Assembly: GCA_014382585.1 (NCBI GenBank)
Contig: JACNJL010000041.1
Span: forward strand, 62,001-126,000
DNA from: Limisphaerales bacterium
GTDB taxonomy: Bacteria > Verrucomicrobiota > Verrucomicrobiia > Limisphaerales > UBA1100
Direction of reading: 5' to 3'
DNA length: 64,000 bases
Part shown: positions 47,980 to 57,963 of the stretch, in pieces
How the letters are laid out: each line of letters starts with the position of its first letter
Position numbering within the stretch: position 1 is the stretch's first letter
Translations under genes and position numbers: made by a program
The notes under the pieces: model-generated
What the model saw: the letters and a program-made list of their open reading frames with translations, nothing else
What the model was told of the DNA's origin: nothing
Database searches by the model: none

Positions 47980-50900
47980 GTGGCTGACTCAACACCATTT
48001 CCCGTACCCGAAAATGAGGCCGCGCGACTTAAACTGTTGCGCGGACTGGAGTTCACACAAACCAATCTTTCGGGAGATGTGTTGACGAATGCAACGGAAC
48101 TTGCCACCCACATCGCAGGCACACCTCAAGCTTGGATCGCCATGGTTGAGAAGGATTCCACCAACCGCATTGCCTGTTCGGGCTGTGAGCCGGACACCAT
48201 TCCGCGTGCGGGTTCTCATTGCGCACTGGCCATTATGAATGTTGAACCCACGGTCATCAGCGATGCCACCGTTGGTGAATATGGATTTTACGCAGGGTTC
48301 CCCATTCAAATAAACAACCTCATTGTGGGGACCCTTGCAGTGGCCAGCCCGGATTTGCATCAACTTTCCGATTCGCAAATCAATCAACTGCAACTTCTTG
48401 CCAATCAATGCGGCTCACACCTGAGCCTGCAATACCGCATGGCCACCTTGGAATCTGAAAATGCCGAGTTGCTCATTCAGGAACTGGGCGTGGAGTTAGC
48501 CGAAGAAAAATACCGCAGTATATTTGAAAATGTCCAGGAAGGCATTTTCCAGACCACCGAAGAAGGCCAGTTTATTTCAGCGAATCCAATGTTGGCAAAA
48601 ATCTATGGATTTGATTCGCCGGAAGATCTGATGGCTAATTTGAACGATATTTCAAGCCAACTTTATCTTGAACCGGACCGACGCAATGAATTTGTAAAGC
48701 GCATGAACGTTCAGGATGTCATTCATGATTTCCAATCACCGGTACGTCGCCAGGACGGTGAGTTGATTTGGATTTCCGAAAATGTCCACGCGGTGCGCAA
48801 TAATGCAAACGAGTTGCTTTATTTTGAGGGAACAGTGGTTGATATCACTGAACAAAAGAAAGCTGAGCAAGCATTACACGCCTCAGAATTGCTGTACCAT
48901 TCACTGGTCGAAATAATTCCGCAAAATATTTTGCGCAAAGACACTGACGGACGGTTTACTTTTGCCAACCAACGGTTTTGCAAACTGAACAACCGGACAT
49001 TTGATGAGATTATTGGTAAAACCGATCACGATTTGTTCCCAAAAGAACAAGCGGACAAGTATCGCCGCGATGATATCCGGGTGATGGAGAATGACGAAAC
49101 CTATGCCACCACTGAAATCCACACTCAACCCGATGGCACCGAACTGCACGTCGAAGCGATCAAAACCCCGCTCCATAATGAGGCCGGGGAAATCACCGGC
49201 TTGCAGTGCATGTTTTGGGATGTCACCGAACGCCACCTCATGGAGGAACAATTGGCTTACGAACGCGACTTGTTAAATGCGTTGCTAGAAAATGTTCCGG
49301 ATCGAATTTACATTAAGGATACCGAGTCGCGGTTCATCCGTGGCAGTGCCGCGCTCGCCCGACGATTGAGTTTGAATTCATCCGAGGAAATCGTCGGCAA
49401 AACGGATTACGATTTCCACCCGGAAGAACAAGCGCGGGAATTCCATGAAGACGAACAACGCGTGATTCTCACCGGCAAATCGATCATCAACAAAGTAGAG
49501 CAACAAACAAGTGAAGAAGACCGAACCGTTTGGGCTTCAGTCACCAAAGTCCCGTTTCGAAACCGCTCTGGATTAGTCACGGGGATCATTGGCATTTCGC
49601 GTGACATCACTGCTTTAAAATTAGCTGAAGAAGAAAGTGCGCGCGCACGGGACCTTGCTTTGGAAGCGGCACAAGTGAAAGCGCAATTTCTTGCTGTGAT
49701 GAGCCACGAAATCCGGACGCCAATGAACGGGATCATCGGCATGATCGACCTCCTGCTTTCCTCAGAACTATCAGATGATCAACGTGAATATGCCCAAACC
49801 GTCCGCACCAGCGCCGATGCGCTGCTCGATATTCTCAATGACATTCTGGACCTCTCGAAAATTGAAGCCGGGCACCTCGAGTTAGAAAAAGCAGAGTTTT
49901 CACTTCGAACCGTAATGGAGGAAGCGGTCGAACTTCACGCCCTCCGAGCTGAAACCAACCAAATCGAACTCAATGCCAATGTCTCCCCGGAATGTGAAGG
50001 GCGTTACCGTGGCGATGCAGGTCGGCTTCGGCAGGTGTTGCTCAACCTTGTCAGTAATGCCGTAAAATTTACCGAGCAAGGAGAAGTGCAGGTCTCAGTA
50101 AACCGTCAGCAGGAAACTGATGCGGGCGTTGAGCTGCATTTTTCGGTTCGCGATACTGGCCTCGGGATCAGCCCCGACGAACAGGAAAAAATATTCGAAG
50201 CCTTCCGGCAAGCTGATGGATCGAGTAACCGCCGTTATGGTGGTACCGGGCTCGGCCTTTCCATTTCGCGGCAACTCACCGAAATGATGGGTGGCCGTAT
50301 GTGGCTTAAAAGCGTGCCGGGCGAAGGATCAATATTTCATTTCACAGTGCACCTAGAACATACGGCGAATGAGCCGCAGATTCCAGATAACGAGCTCGAA
50401 GGCCGCAAACTCTTGGTCGTTGTCCCGAATGATTTTGCACGCGAAGCCCTCGCCCAATACGCCAACGATTGGCACATGAACCTCACCACCGCCGCCACCG
50501 GCGAAGGCGCACGCCAACGACTCAATGACCACACACGGTTTGATCTTATTTTGGTGGATCTCGCCCTTGATGACGAAGACAGTCTGAACCTGATCCAGGA
50601 AATCCAATCCCACGAGACACATCGCGAGGCCAAAACCATTCTCCTCACCTCACGCCGACACAAGGTGGATCCCGGGCTGCTACGCACACTTGGCGTGGCC
50701 GGCACGTTATCCAAACCATTGCGCCGCAGCCGCCTGCGTCAAGTTTTGCTTAATGTAATGACGGGAGTGTTGCCTGCCCCAAAATCGGTTAAATCAAATA
50801 ATGCAGCAAATCATCGTTCTCTACGCATTCTGGTCGCAGAAGACAATCCCATCAATCAACGGGTAGCCACACTGCAACTCAATCAATTAGGCCATAGAGT

Positions 50901-51552
50901 TGAGTTATGCAATGATGGTCAGAGTGTACTGGATACAGATATCAGCGGATTTGACATGATATTAATGGACTGCCAAATGCCCAATATCGATGGTCTGGAA
51001 GCCACCCGAACGATTCGCCAACGCGAGCAGACAAACCCCAGGCAACAAAATATATACATCATCGCGATGACCGCCAACACCCAAGAGGATGACCGAAGCG
51101 CATGTTTTGAGGCCGGAATGGATGATTTCATTTCAAAACCCGTACAACTGAAGGAACTTGAATGTGCATTGAATAAACCACTCGGATTGGAATCTGAAAC
51201 TGATTCAGAAAACCCGAGCACCGTTTTGCTTGACGATTCCCAACTTGATCAGTTCCGCGCAAATGACAATGACGATATGCTCAGCGAATTGGTTTCTATG
51301 TATCTTACTGAAACAGATGGACAGATCGGATCACTCAAAACACAGCAAGATCCGGACACCGTGGCGCGCATCGCCCATCAGCTCAAAGGCAGTAGCGCCA
51401 ACCTTGGCGCACGCCAGCTAGCCGATGCATTTTCGCGCCTTGAAGCTTCGGCTAACCTTGGCAATCTCGAGGCCACGGGCGACTTGATCGGAGAAATACA
51501 AGGCACATTCGATCGAACGCGGGTAAAACTCAATGCCTTGCTTGGGCATTAA
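47980..51552 (+). CDS. Hybrid sensor histidine kinase (GAF-PAS3-HisKA-HATPase-REC-REC-HPt)
   Basis: A 1,190-residue cytosolic hybrid kinase starting at GTG. It has a GAF domain (~15-160), three PAS domains (starting ~174, ~302, ~426), HisKA with His576 in MSHEIRTPMNG, and an HATPase domain (LVSNAVKF, DTGLGI, GGTGLGLSIS). REC1 keeps Asp860 but has VPND where the acidic pair should be, so it may not be phosphorylated. REC2 has Asp997 in ILMDCQMPN and looks functional. A C-terminal HPt domain has His1133 in AHQLKGSSAN. There is no clear membrane segment or adjacent response regulator gene; the output partner must lie elsewhere. Confidence 0.96.
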   Translation: MADSTPFPVPENEAARLKLLRGLEFTQTNLSGDVLTNATELATHIAGTPQAWIAMVEKDSTNRIACSGCEPDTIPRAGSHCALAIMNVEPTVISDATVGEYGFYAGFPIQINNLIVGTLAVASPDLHQLSDSQINQLQLLANQCGSHLSLQYRMATLESENAELLIQELGVELAEEKYRSIFENVQEGIFQTTEEGQFISANPMLAKIYGFDSPEDLMANLNDISSQLYLEPDRRNEFVKRMNVQDVIHDFQSPVRRQDGELIWISENVHAVRNNANELLYFEGTVVDITEQKKAEQALHASELLYHSLVEIIPQNILRKDTDGRFTFANQRFCKLNNRTFDEIIGKTDHDLFPKEQADKYRRDDIRVMENDETYATTEIHTQPDGTELHVEAIKTPLHNEAGEITGLQCMFWDVTERHLMEEQLAYERDLLNALLENVPDRIYIKDTESRFIRGSAALARRLSLNSSEEIVGKTDYDFHPEEQAREFHEDEQRVILTGKSIINKVEQQTSEEDRTVWASVTKVPFRNRSGLVTGIIGISRDITALKLAEEESARARDLALEAAQVKAQFLAVMSHEIRTPMNGIIGMIDLLLSSELSDDQREYAQTVRTSADALLDILNDILDLSKIEAGHLELEKAEFSLRTVMEEAVELHALRAETNQIELNANVSPECEGRYRGDAGRLRQVLLNLVSNAVKFTEQGEVQVSVNRQQETDAGVELHFSVRDTGLGISPDEQEKIFEAFRQADGSSNRRYGGTGLGLSISRQLTEMMGGRMWLKSVPGEGSIFHFTVHLEHTANEPQIPDNELEGRKLLVVVPNDFAREALAQYANDWHMNLTTAATGEGARQRLNDHTRFDLILVDLALDDEDSLNLIQEIQSHETHREAKTILLTSRRHKVDPGLLRTLGVAGTLSKPLRRSRLRQVLLNVMTGVLPAPKSVKSNNAANHRSLRILVAEDNPINQRVATLQLNQLGHRVELCNDGQSVLDTDISGFDMILMDCQMPNIDGLEATRTIRQREQTNPRQQNIYIIAMTANTQEDDRSACFEAGMDDFISKPVQLKELECALNKPLGLESETDSENPSTVLLDDSQLDQFRANDNDDMLSELVSMYLTETDGQIGSLKTQQDPDTVARIAHQLKGSSANLGARQLADAFSRLEASANLGNLEATGDLIGEIQGTFDRTRVKLNALLGH

Positions 51553-51561
51553 TCGTTGACT

Positions 51562-51590
51562 TTGACAACCCACCACGTCCCCTTTAGATT
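51562..51590 (+). promoter_or_regulatory. Promoter of the HIT-phoH-ybeY-recO operon
   Basis: Perfect TTGACA, 17-nt spacer, TAGATT (4/6). The expected start (~51,597) is one base before the ATG of the HIT gene, so the mRNA should be leaderless. Confidence 0.65.
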
Positions 51591-51597
51591 TACCCCA

Positions 51598-52089
51598 ATG
51601 GAAGCACTGCACGCACCCTGGCGCATCGAATACATTCTCGGCCCCAAGCGTGCAGAAGGCAAAGGTTCCATTTTTACAACCATTGCACAATCCACTGATG
51701 ACCAAGCCAACCACGTGATTGCCCGCGGCAAATCCTGCTTCGCCGTGATGAATAATTTTCCGTACAACGCCGGCCACCTCATGATCGTCCCCTATCGCGA
51801 AGTACCCGATTTGGCCGATCTCAATAACGAAGAACTACTCGAACTAATGCAGCTTTGTCGCCGATGCCAAGCCGCGCTGCGAGAAACTATGGATCCTGGC
51901 GGATTTAATATCGGCCTCAACCTTGGCCAAGCCGCCGGGGCCGGCATTCAGGAACATTTGCATTTACACGTGCTACCCCGCTGGAATGGAGACACCAACT
52001 TCATGCCTGCTCTCGGTCAAACCACCGTCATCCCCGAAGCAATCACCGAGACTGCTGCCAAACTCCGCGCTGCACTTGCACAGAATTAA
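51598..52089 (+). CDS. HIT family nucleotide hydrolase/transferase
   Basis: A 163-residue HIT protein with the histidine triad HLHLHVLPRW preceded by NLGQAAGAGIQE and an N-terminal APWRIEYI segment, as in the AP4A phosphorylase-like branch. It probably cleaves a dinucleoside polyphosphate or AMP-linked substrate. I use ATG 51598; the longer frame begins inside the promoter. It is followed directly by phoH. Confidence 0.92.
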   Translation: MEALHAPWRIEYILGPKRAEGKGSIFTTIAQSTDDQANHVIARGKSCFAVMNNFPYNAGHLMIVPYREVPDLADLNNEELLELMQLCRRCQAALRETMDPGGFNIGLNLGQAAGAGIQEHLHLHVLPRWNGDTNFMPALGQTTVIPEAITETAAKLRAALAQN

Positions 52090-52090
52090 T

Positions 52091-53044
52091 ATGGCGGAAA
52101 CGACACTCACCTTCGACAGTGCCCGGCAAGCCCAGCAATTATTCGATAACGACCCACACAATCTCAACCTCCTGAAGGAACAACTCCAAGTAAACGCCAC
52201 TGCACGCGACGGCTGGATTAAACTTGAAGGTGAGGAAAGTGCGATCGCCCGTGCCAAAATTGTTTTTGATTCCCTCCGTGAACAATTGAATTCCGGCCAA
52301 CACCCCCGCCAACGCGAAATACTTAAAGCGATCCAAACCGTAAAAGAAAATGGCGCCGACGCCCTCAAAAGCCTCAACACCCATCGTATCACCACCTCTC
52401 CACGCAAGCCGCAGGTCATCCCCAAAACCATCGGCCAAAAAACTTACCTCGATGCCATTACCGCCCACGATGTCACCTTCGGCATCGGCCCCGCTGGCAC
52501 GGGCAAAACCTATCTCGCCATGGCGATGGCCGTCAGCGCGCTGTACCGCGGCGAAATCTCGCGCATTATTCTCACCCGCCCCGCCGTGGAAGCCGGTGAA
52601 GCGCTGGGGTTTCTGCCCGGCGATTTGCGCGAAAAACTCAGCCCCTATTTGCGGCCCCTGCACGATGCACTCACCGACATGATGCCCGTAGAGGACGTGC
52701 AGAAACACATGGAACGCGAAACCATCGAGATTGCACCGCTCGCATATATGCGCGGGCGAACACTCAACAACGCGTTTGTGATCCTCGATGAAGCGCAGAA
52801 CACCACCAACGAACAGATGTTTATGTTCCTCACGCGACTGGGTTACCATTCAAAAGCAGTCGTCACCGGCGACCCAACTCAGATCGACCTGCCCTCCTCA
52901 AAACAATCCGGCTTGGTTGAAGCGCGACTCACGCTTGAAAAGAACACAGACATTTCCATAATCGAATTCAGCAGAAAAGATGTGGTGCGACATCCGCTCG
53001 TGCAACAAATCATTGAAGCCTACGAAACCCGCCGCAGCAAATGA
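52091..53044 (+). CDS. phoH: PhoH family ATPase
   Basis: A 317-residue PhoH/YbeZ-type ATPase. Walker A FGIGPAGTGKTYLAM and Walker B FVILDEAQN are intact, with GDPTQIDLP and an N-terminal nucleic-acid-binding-like region. ATG 52091 gives the normal length. The ATGA overlap with ybeY (4 bp) matches the widespread phoH-ybeY pairing and a role in rRNA processing. Confidence 0.96.
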   Translation: MAETTLTFDSARQAQQLFDNDPHNLNLLKEQLQVNATARDGWIKLEGEESAIARAKIVFDSLREQLNSGQHPRQREILKAIQTVKENGADALKSLNTHRITTSPRKPQVIPKTIGQKTYLDAITAHDVTFGIGPAGTGKTYLAMAMAVSALYRGEISRIILTRPAVEAGEALGFLPGDLREKLSPYLRPLHDALTDMMPVEDVQKHMERETIEIAPLAYMRGRTLNNAFVILDEAQNTTNEQMFMFLTRLGYHSKAVVTGDPTQIDLPSSKQSGLVEARLTLEKNTDISIIEFSRKDVVRHPLVQQIIEAYETRRSK

Positions 53045-53493
53045 AACAGCTCAGCGTCGGCAACCAGCAAAGACGCTACCCCGTGGCCACCCGCGAAGCC
53101 CGCAACGCAACCGGAATATTGATGGATGAATTGCTGGAACTTGATGCTTACGATTTATCCATCCTATTTGTGAACGAAACCCGAATGGCGCAGATCAACA
53201 AAACTTACCTCCAACACGAAGGCCCCACAGACATCATCACGTTTGATTATTGCACCCCCACCCTGCTCCACGGCGAATTGGTAATTTGCCCCGCCGTGGC
53301 CAGCGAGCAAGCTAAAAAATACCGCGCCAGCCTTGGCCGTGAATTCGCACGCTACATCATCCACGGCGTGCTGCACCTCCAAGGTTTCGACGACCAAACA
53401 CCCTCCGTCCGGCGTAAAATGAAGGGCGAAGAAAACCGCCTTCTTCAAAAACTTGCGCGACGTTTTCCGATCGATTCCCTTGCCCATGGATGA
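53041..53493 (+). CDS. ybeY: Endoribonuclease YbeY
   Basis: A 150-residue rRNA-processing metalloprotein. The core INKTYLQHEGPTDIITFDY and the metal motif HGVLHLQGFDD match YbeY, but the third ligand His of the usual HGxLHLxGxDH is Asp here. The gene overlaps phoH by 4 bp and recO by 8 bp. Confidence 0.92.
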   Translation: MKQLSVGNQQRRYPVATREARNATGILMDELLELDAYDLSILFVNETRMAQINKTYLQHEGPTDIITFDYCTPTLLHGELVICPAVASEQAKKYRASLGREFARYIIHGVLHLQGFDDQTPSVRRKMKGEENRLLQKLARRFPIDSLAHG

Positions 53494-54127
53494 AAACGGG
53501 CACGGCATTATCCTGCGCGTCCGGCCCCTGACCGAGACAAGCCTCATTGTCCATTGGCTCACCCCCGAGCACGGTCGCCTTGGCACTGTAGCCAAGGGGG
53601 CGCGTCGCGCTAAAAGCACTTTCCGCGGAAAACTGGATTTACTATTTGAAGGCGGATTTGCATTTCGTCGGAGCCGAAAATCCGACCTCCACATTTTACG
53701 AGAAGTAAACATTCAAACCACCCATGCCGACCTGCGCAATGACATTCCGCGGCTTCAACTCCTTGCCTACGCCACTCGGTTCGTTGAAAGTGCCACCGAA
53801 CCGGAAAACTCTTTGCCCGGAATCCACGCTATTTTCTCCACACTACTCAACCACCTTGACACCCATCCCACACGCCCCGCTCTCGTCTACGCATTGGAAA
53901 TTAAACTGCTCAACGAACTGGGCCTTGCCCCTTCTCTTGATGAAGCCCGCCTTAATGACGGTACGCGCGACCTTCTTAACCACCTTGCAATTCTGAATTG
54001 GAAAGCCATCACCCAGTTGAAACCCACCCGACCGCAAGCCGAAGCCGCTCGCCAGTTTCTCGGCAACTTCATCCAACACAACCTCGGGAAAACACCAAAA
54101 GGCCGCGACACCGCCTTGGGAATTTAA
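53486..54127 (+). CDS. recO: DNA repair protein RecO
   Basis: A 213-residue RecO with an N-terminal OB fold (GIILRVRPLTETSLIVHWLTPEHGR, KGARRAKS) and a helical C-terminal part. The C-terminal four-cysteine zinc site of many RecO proteins is absent. RecO helps load RecA with RecR. The ATG at 53486 lies inside the ybeY 3' end. Confidence 0.88.
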   Translation: MDENGHGIILRVRPLTETSLIVHWLTPEHGRLGTVAKGARRAKSTFRGKLDLLFEGGFAFRRSRKSDLHILREVNIQTTHADLRNDIPRLQLLAYATRFVESATEPENSLPGIHAIFSTLLNHLDTHPTRPALVYALEIKLLNELGLAPSLDEARLNDGTRDLLNHLAILNWKAITQLKPTRPQAEAARQFLGNFIQHNLGKTPKGRDTALGI

Positions 54128-54160
54128 GAAACTCAGCAGAACAGATTTAAATAGTCCGCG

Positions 54161-55915
54161 CTATACGATCGCTGCATCCACCCATTTATCGTGTTCACGA
54201 ATAAGCTCCACTAAACTTTCCACGGCCTCGGCTTCGGGAATGTTGAAACGCACCGGATCGCGACCAACATATAAATTAATCTTCCCCGGCGCGCCGCCCA
54301 CATAGCCAAAATCCGCATCCGCCATTTCGCCGGGGCCATTCACGATGCAACCCATGATTGCAATCTTTACCCCTTTGAGGTGCTCCGTTCGCGCTTTGAT
54401 GCGCGCAGTCACTTCCTGTAAATCAAACAACGTCCGACCGCAACTCGGACACGCCACATAATCCGTCTTAAACGATCGGCAACCCGCCGCCTGTAAAATA
54501 TTAAACGCCAATTGAAGCGCCCGCCCCGCACCACGTTCACCACGCACCAAGATTGCATCCCCAATGCCATCACACAATAACGACCCAATCACCACCGAAG
54601 CACGCAGCATCGCGATGTTTGATTCCAGCACAGTTTCTCCACAACCCAAGCAGTCCTTCAACAAAATTGGATTACGAATCCCCTTCAATTTCAACTGTCC
54701 CGCCAACAAACGAAACGCGGTGATGACCGGCAACCGAACACCATCAGCCACGGTGATCAACTGTGTATCGCAATTCACTGTGAATTCCCCACGCGGGTCC
54801 ACTTCCATCACATTCAATTCTTCATAAACTGCCTCCGGCCGCACATCCGCGCCAGGCTTAATGCGCGGGGCAAGCTTCTCCCACGCGACTTCGGGAAGAA
54901 CCACACGAACAGTTTGCCCGCCACCACATTTCACGCCCTCAGCCAATTCAATTTCCGGCGTTTCGCGCCGTTGATAATTAAACGGGTCAAAGGCCAATGG
55001 CACCTTGGGCACCTCCGTATCGACAGAACTCAGTTCAGGGATTTGTTCAATGAGATCCTTGCAGACTGCAATTTCATTCGGGGAATCTTCAGTCAGCGAC
55101 ACCCGAATCGTATCGCCCAATCCATCGCACAGCAGCGACCCAATTCCAATCGCGCTCTTGATCCGGCCATCTTCCCCCTCACCCGCTTCGGTGACGCCAA
55201 GGTGCAGCGGATAATTCCAATCAGGCCCTAATTCCGCCAAGCGTGCGGCCAGCAATCGATAACATTCGACCATCACCTTTGGGTTGCTTGATTTCATCGA
55301 GAATTTAAAATTATGAAAATCCCGCGAGCGGGCAATCCGGGCAAACTCCAGCGCGCTCTCCACCATCCCCAACGGCGTATCGCCGAACCGATTCATAATA
55401 CGATCACTCAGCGAGCCGTGGTTCGTGCCAATCCTCAGGGCTCGTCCGCGAGTTTTGCATTCCTCCACAAGCGGTGCAAACTGCTCTTCAATGCGCGCCA
55501 ATTCGGCAGCGTATTGTTCATCCGTGTATTCGCGAGCGGCAAATTTTTTGGAGTCCGCGTAATTTCCGGGATTCACCCGCACCATCTCACACCACTTCAC
55601 CGCTTCCATTGCGGCGTCCGGTTTGAAATGGATATCGGCCACCACCGGCACATTTGATCCGCGCGCGCGAATGCCGGCGACGATGGGTTCCAAATTGGCC
55701 GCATACTTTTTGGTTTGCGCGGTGATGCGAACAATCTGGCAGCCCACTTTAACCAATGCCATCGACTGTTCCACGCACGCATCGGTGTCGAGCGTGCTGC
55801 AAGTGATCATCGATTGTTGAACGATGGGTTCATCGCCGCCCACCACAACCTCACCAATGTTCACTGGCCGCGTTTCCCGGCGCGCATGGCGGTAGGGTGA
55901 AGCGCAGTAGTCCAT
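54161..55915 (-). CDS. ispG: 4-hydroxy-3-methylbut-2-en-1-yl diphosphate synthase (long form)
   Basis: A 584-residue iron-sulfur enzyme of the MEP isoprenoid pathway. The N-terminal TIM barrel begins RRETRPVNIGEVVVGG; the [4Fe-4S] cysteines lie in the C-terminal half (VACPSCGRTLFDL and KIAIMGCIVNGPGEMADADFGYVGG). The ~200-residue insertion between the barrel and the cluster domain is the known large form seen in plants and Chlamydiae. It begins one base after the rseP stop. Confidence 0.95.
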   Translation of the reverse strand: MDYCASPYRHARRETRPVNIGEVVVGGDEPIVQQSMITCSTLDTDACVEQSMALVKVGCQIVRITAQTKKYAANLEPIVAGIRARGSNVPVVADIHFKPDAAMEAVKWCEMVRVNPGNYADSKKFAAREYTDEQYAAELARIEEQFAPLVEECKTRGRALRIGTNHGSLSDRIMNRFGDTPLGMVESALEFARIARSRDFHNFKFSMKSSNPKVMVECYRLLAARLAELGPDWNYPLHLGVTEAGEGEDGRIKSAIGIGSLLCDGLGDTIRVSLTEDSPNEIAVCKDLIEQIPELSSVDTEVPKVPLAFDPFNYQRRETPEIELAEGVKCGGGQTVRVVLPEVAWEKLAPRIKPGADVRPEAVYEELNVMEVDPRGEFTVNCDTQLITVADGVRLPVITAFRLLAGQLKLKGIRNPILLKDCLGCGETVLESNIAMLRASVVIGSLLCDGIGDAILVRGERGAGRALQLAFNILQAAGCRSFKTDYVACPSCGRTLFDLQEVTARIKARTEHLKGVKIAIMGCIVNGPGEMADADFGYVGGAPGKINLYVGRDPVRFNIPEAEAVESLVELIREHDKWVDAAIV

Positions 55916-57895
55916 TTATTTACCGGGCGCGGTCTGCTTGATTTGTGTGTCGCGATTAAAAATGTCATGCAGCAAAGGCACCCGTTTTACATCGGCGAAA
56001 GTAACAAACAGAAAAAAGCCAAGCAACAAAACCGCAAACACCGTGGTGAAATATTCTTGCACCCGCACGCTCACTGGTTTTTTGCGCACCCATTCCACAA
56101 GTGACAATAGGATATGTCCGCCATCAAGCACCGGCACAGGCAGCAAATTCAAAATCGCAAGGTTGATATTCAGCAACACCAGAAAACTCAATGCAAGGCG
56201 AAGATCGGTGTTCACTTGAATGGATAGCATCCCAAAAATGCCAATCGGCCCGCTCAAGTCCTTGGCGCCCACGCCGGATTCTTGCCCGCGCCCGAGCGCC
56301 TTAAACGTGATCGCCACCTTGTTAAGCACATCAGAAATTTGAGCCATCGGTGTTGGGCCTGGGCGTTGTTCCACATATCGAATTGGTTCCGGTTTGAACA
56401 CCAAACCAATGGGCTGAGCTAAACCGATGCCCAATCTGCCATCCCGTGGTGTGATTTTTACTGTCTGTTTTTCGTTGGCTGCAGAATCAGCAAACACATG
56501 CACCTCAGTGCCCGCAGTGGTGAACGTCACGGGATTGTTTCCCTCGTTGGCGTCGCTGGAAGTTTTGTGGAATTGAATTTCATCGCCATCAACACGCGCG
56601 AAATAGTCAACCCCAATCGCCAATCCTTCGGGAGCTTTGGTGGCGGTAATTCGCACTATTTCGCCGGTGATCAACCCGTGCTCTTCACCCAGCTCCACAT
56701 AATTTCCCGAGGGCTCGACCCGCTTCAATACTTTTTGTGTGCGTTCGGTTTCGAGCGTGATTTCGTTGTCATCACTAGCGCGAATGATTCCGATAAACTG
56801 ACTCACACTGCTCACCGACTCCCCATTGGCTCTGTGAATGATATCGCCCGGCCACATATCTGCATCCATTGCCGGCGTTGATTGCAGTGGCTCAAGATCC
56901 CAGCCGATTTTGCTCAACAACAAATCCCATGTGCCGTGTTCCAGCTCTGGGATCGCACCCACGGAAACGCGCGGGTGTTGCGGCGTTGCAAATGGCACGA
57001 CCACTTCTTTTTTGTCACGCTCAACGGTGATGGTTTTTGGGCTGCCCGGATTCACCAATGCAAGATCGAGAAAATGATACTGACTATAAACCGGCTGATC
57101 GTCCACTTTGAGAATGCGGTCATCCGATTTGAGTCCGCTCCCGATAAAAAGACCGCCCTGATTGGCTTCGCCCAATTTGCCGACAACCATTTCGTCGTGA
57201 TTATCTAACCGCAGCCGCCGGATGCCACCATCCCAAGTGCCGGCGGGCGCATCGAACGTGTGCGTTTTATCTCCCCGTACGATTTTTAATTTTACTGTGG
57301 AACCCTCGCTGTCGAGCACAGTGTAAACCACATCCTGCCACGCTTCGACCGGCTTGTCATTAATGGCAACAATTCGATCCCCCGGGCGCACGCCAATTTT
57401 ATATTCCTCGGAATGCGAAGCGACATAGCCAATCACCGGCTCACTCACTTGTCGGGGCAACCCAATTTGCCAAAGCAACACCGCAATGACGATAGCGAAC
57501 ACCACATTCATCAATGGCCCGGCGAATGCCACAAGAATTTTTGATAATGGTGAAACCGGCGGCAACTCCTCCGGCGACCCTTCTTGATTCCTCTCTCCTT
57601 CGCCCTCCCCCCTGCCTTTTCCTTCATCTGAATCTGCCGTGCCCTCGATGGCTTCGCTTGTGAGCATTTGCGGCAACTTCACAAACCCGCCCGCGGGAAT
57701 GGCACGAATGGAGTAAAGAATTCCTTCGTGTTCTTTGCTCCAAATGATGGGGCCAAAACCGATGGCGAATTCTTCCACCACCAAGCCGCGCTTGAGGGCG
57801 ACCCAGAAATGGCCAAATTCGTGCACAAAAATTGCCGCTCCAAAGAGCAGGAAAACCACGCCAATGACGTACAGGATGTTTAAAATTTCAGCCAT
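55916..57895 (-). CDS. rseP: Site-2 intramembrane metalloprotease (RseP-like)
   Basis: A 659-residue regulated intramembrane protease. The zinc motif HEFGH is at residues 25-29 within the first membrane helix and the third ligand region PVPVLDGGHILLSL near residue 585. Between them lie three PDZ-like segments (GVRPGDRIVAINDKPVEAW, SDDRILKVDDQPVYSQ, WPGDIIHRANGESVSS). At 659 residues it is longer than E. coli RseP (450). It is in the dxr-rseP-ispG minus-strand group. Confidence 0.93.
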   Translation of the reverse strand: MAEILNILYVIGVVFLLFGAAIFVHEFGHFWVALKRGLVVEEFAIGFGPIIWSKEHEGILYSIRAIPAGGFVKLPQMLTSEAIEGTADSDEGKGRGEGEGERNQEGSPEELPPVSPLSKILVAFAGPLMNVVFAIVIAVLLWQIGLPRQVSEPVIGYVASHSEEYKIGVRPGDRIVAINDKPVEAWQDVVYTVLDSEGSTVKLKIVRGDKTHTFDAPAGTWDGGIRRLRLDNHDEMVVGKLGEANQGGLFIGSGLKSDDRILKVDDQPVYSQYHFLDLALVNPGSPKTITVERDKKEVVVPFATPQHPRVSVGAIPELEHGTWDLLLSKIGWDLEPLQSTPAMDADMWPGDIIHRANGESVSSVSQFIGIIRASDDNEITLETERTQKVLKRVEPSGNYVELGEEHGLITGEIVRITATKAPEGLAIGVDYFARVDGDEIQFHKTSSDANEGNNPVTFTTAGTEVHVFADSAANEKQTVKITPRDGRLGIGLAQPIGLVFKPEPIRYVEQRPGPTPMAQISDVLNKVAITFKALGRGQESGVGAKDLSGPIGIFGMLSIQVNTDLRLALSFLVLLNINLAILNLLPVPVLDGGHILLSLVEWVRKKPVSVRVQEYFTTVFAVLLLGFFLFVTFADVKRVPLLHDIFNRDTQIKQTAPGK

Positions 57896-57963
57896 AGTTT
57901 GAGTTCAAAGTGAAATCAAGGGGCGGGAAGTTAGCAGCTTTACGGAGTTTACGCAATCCGCAA

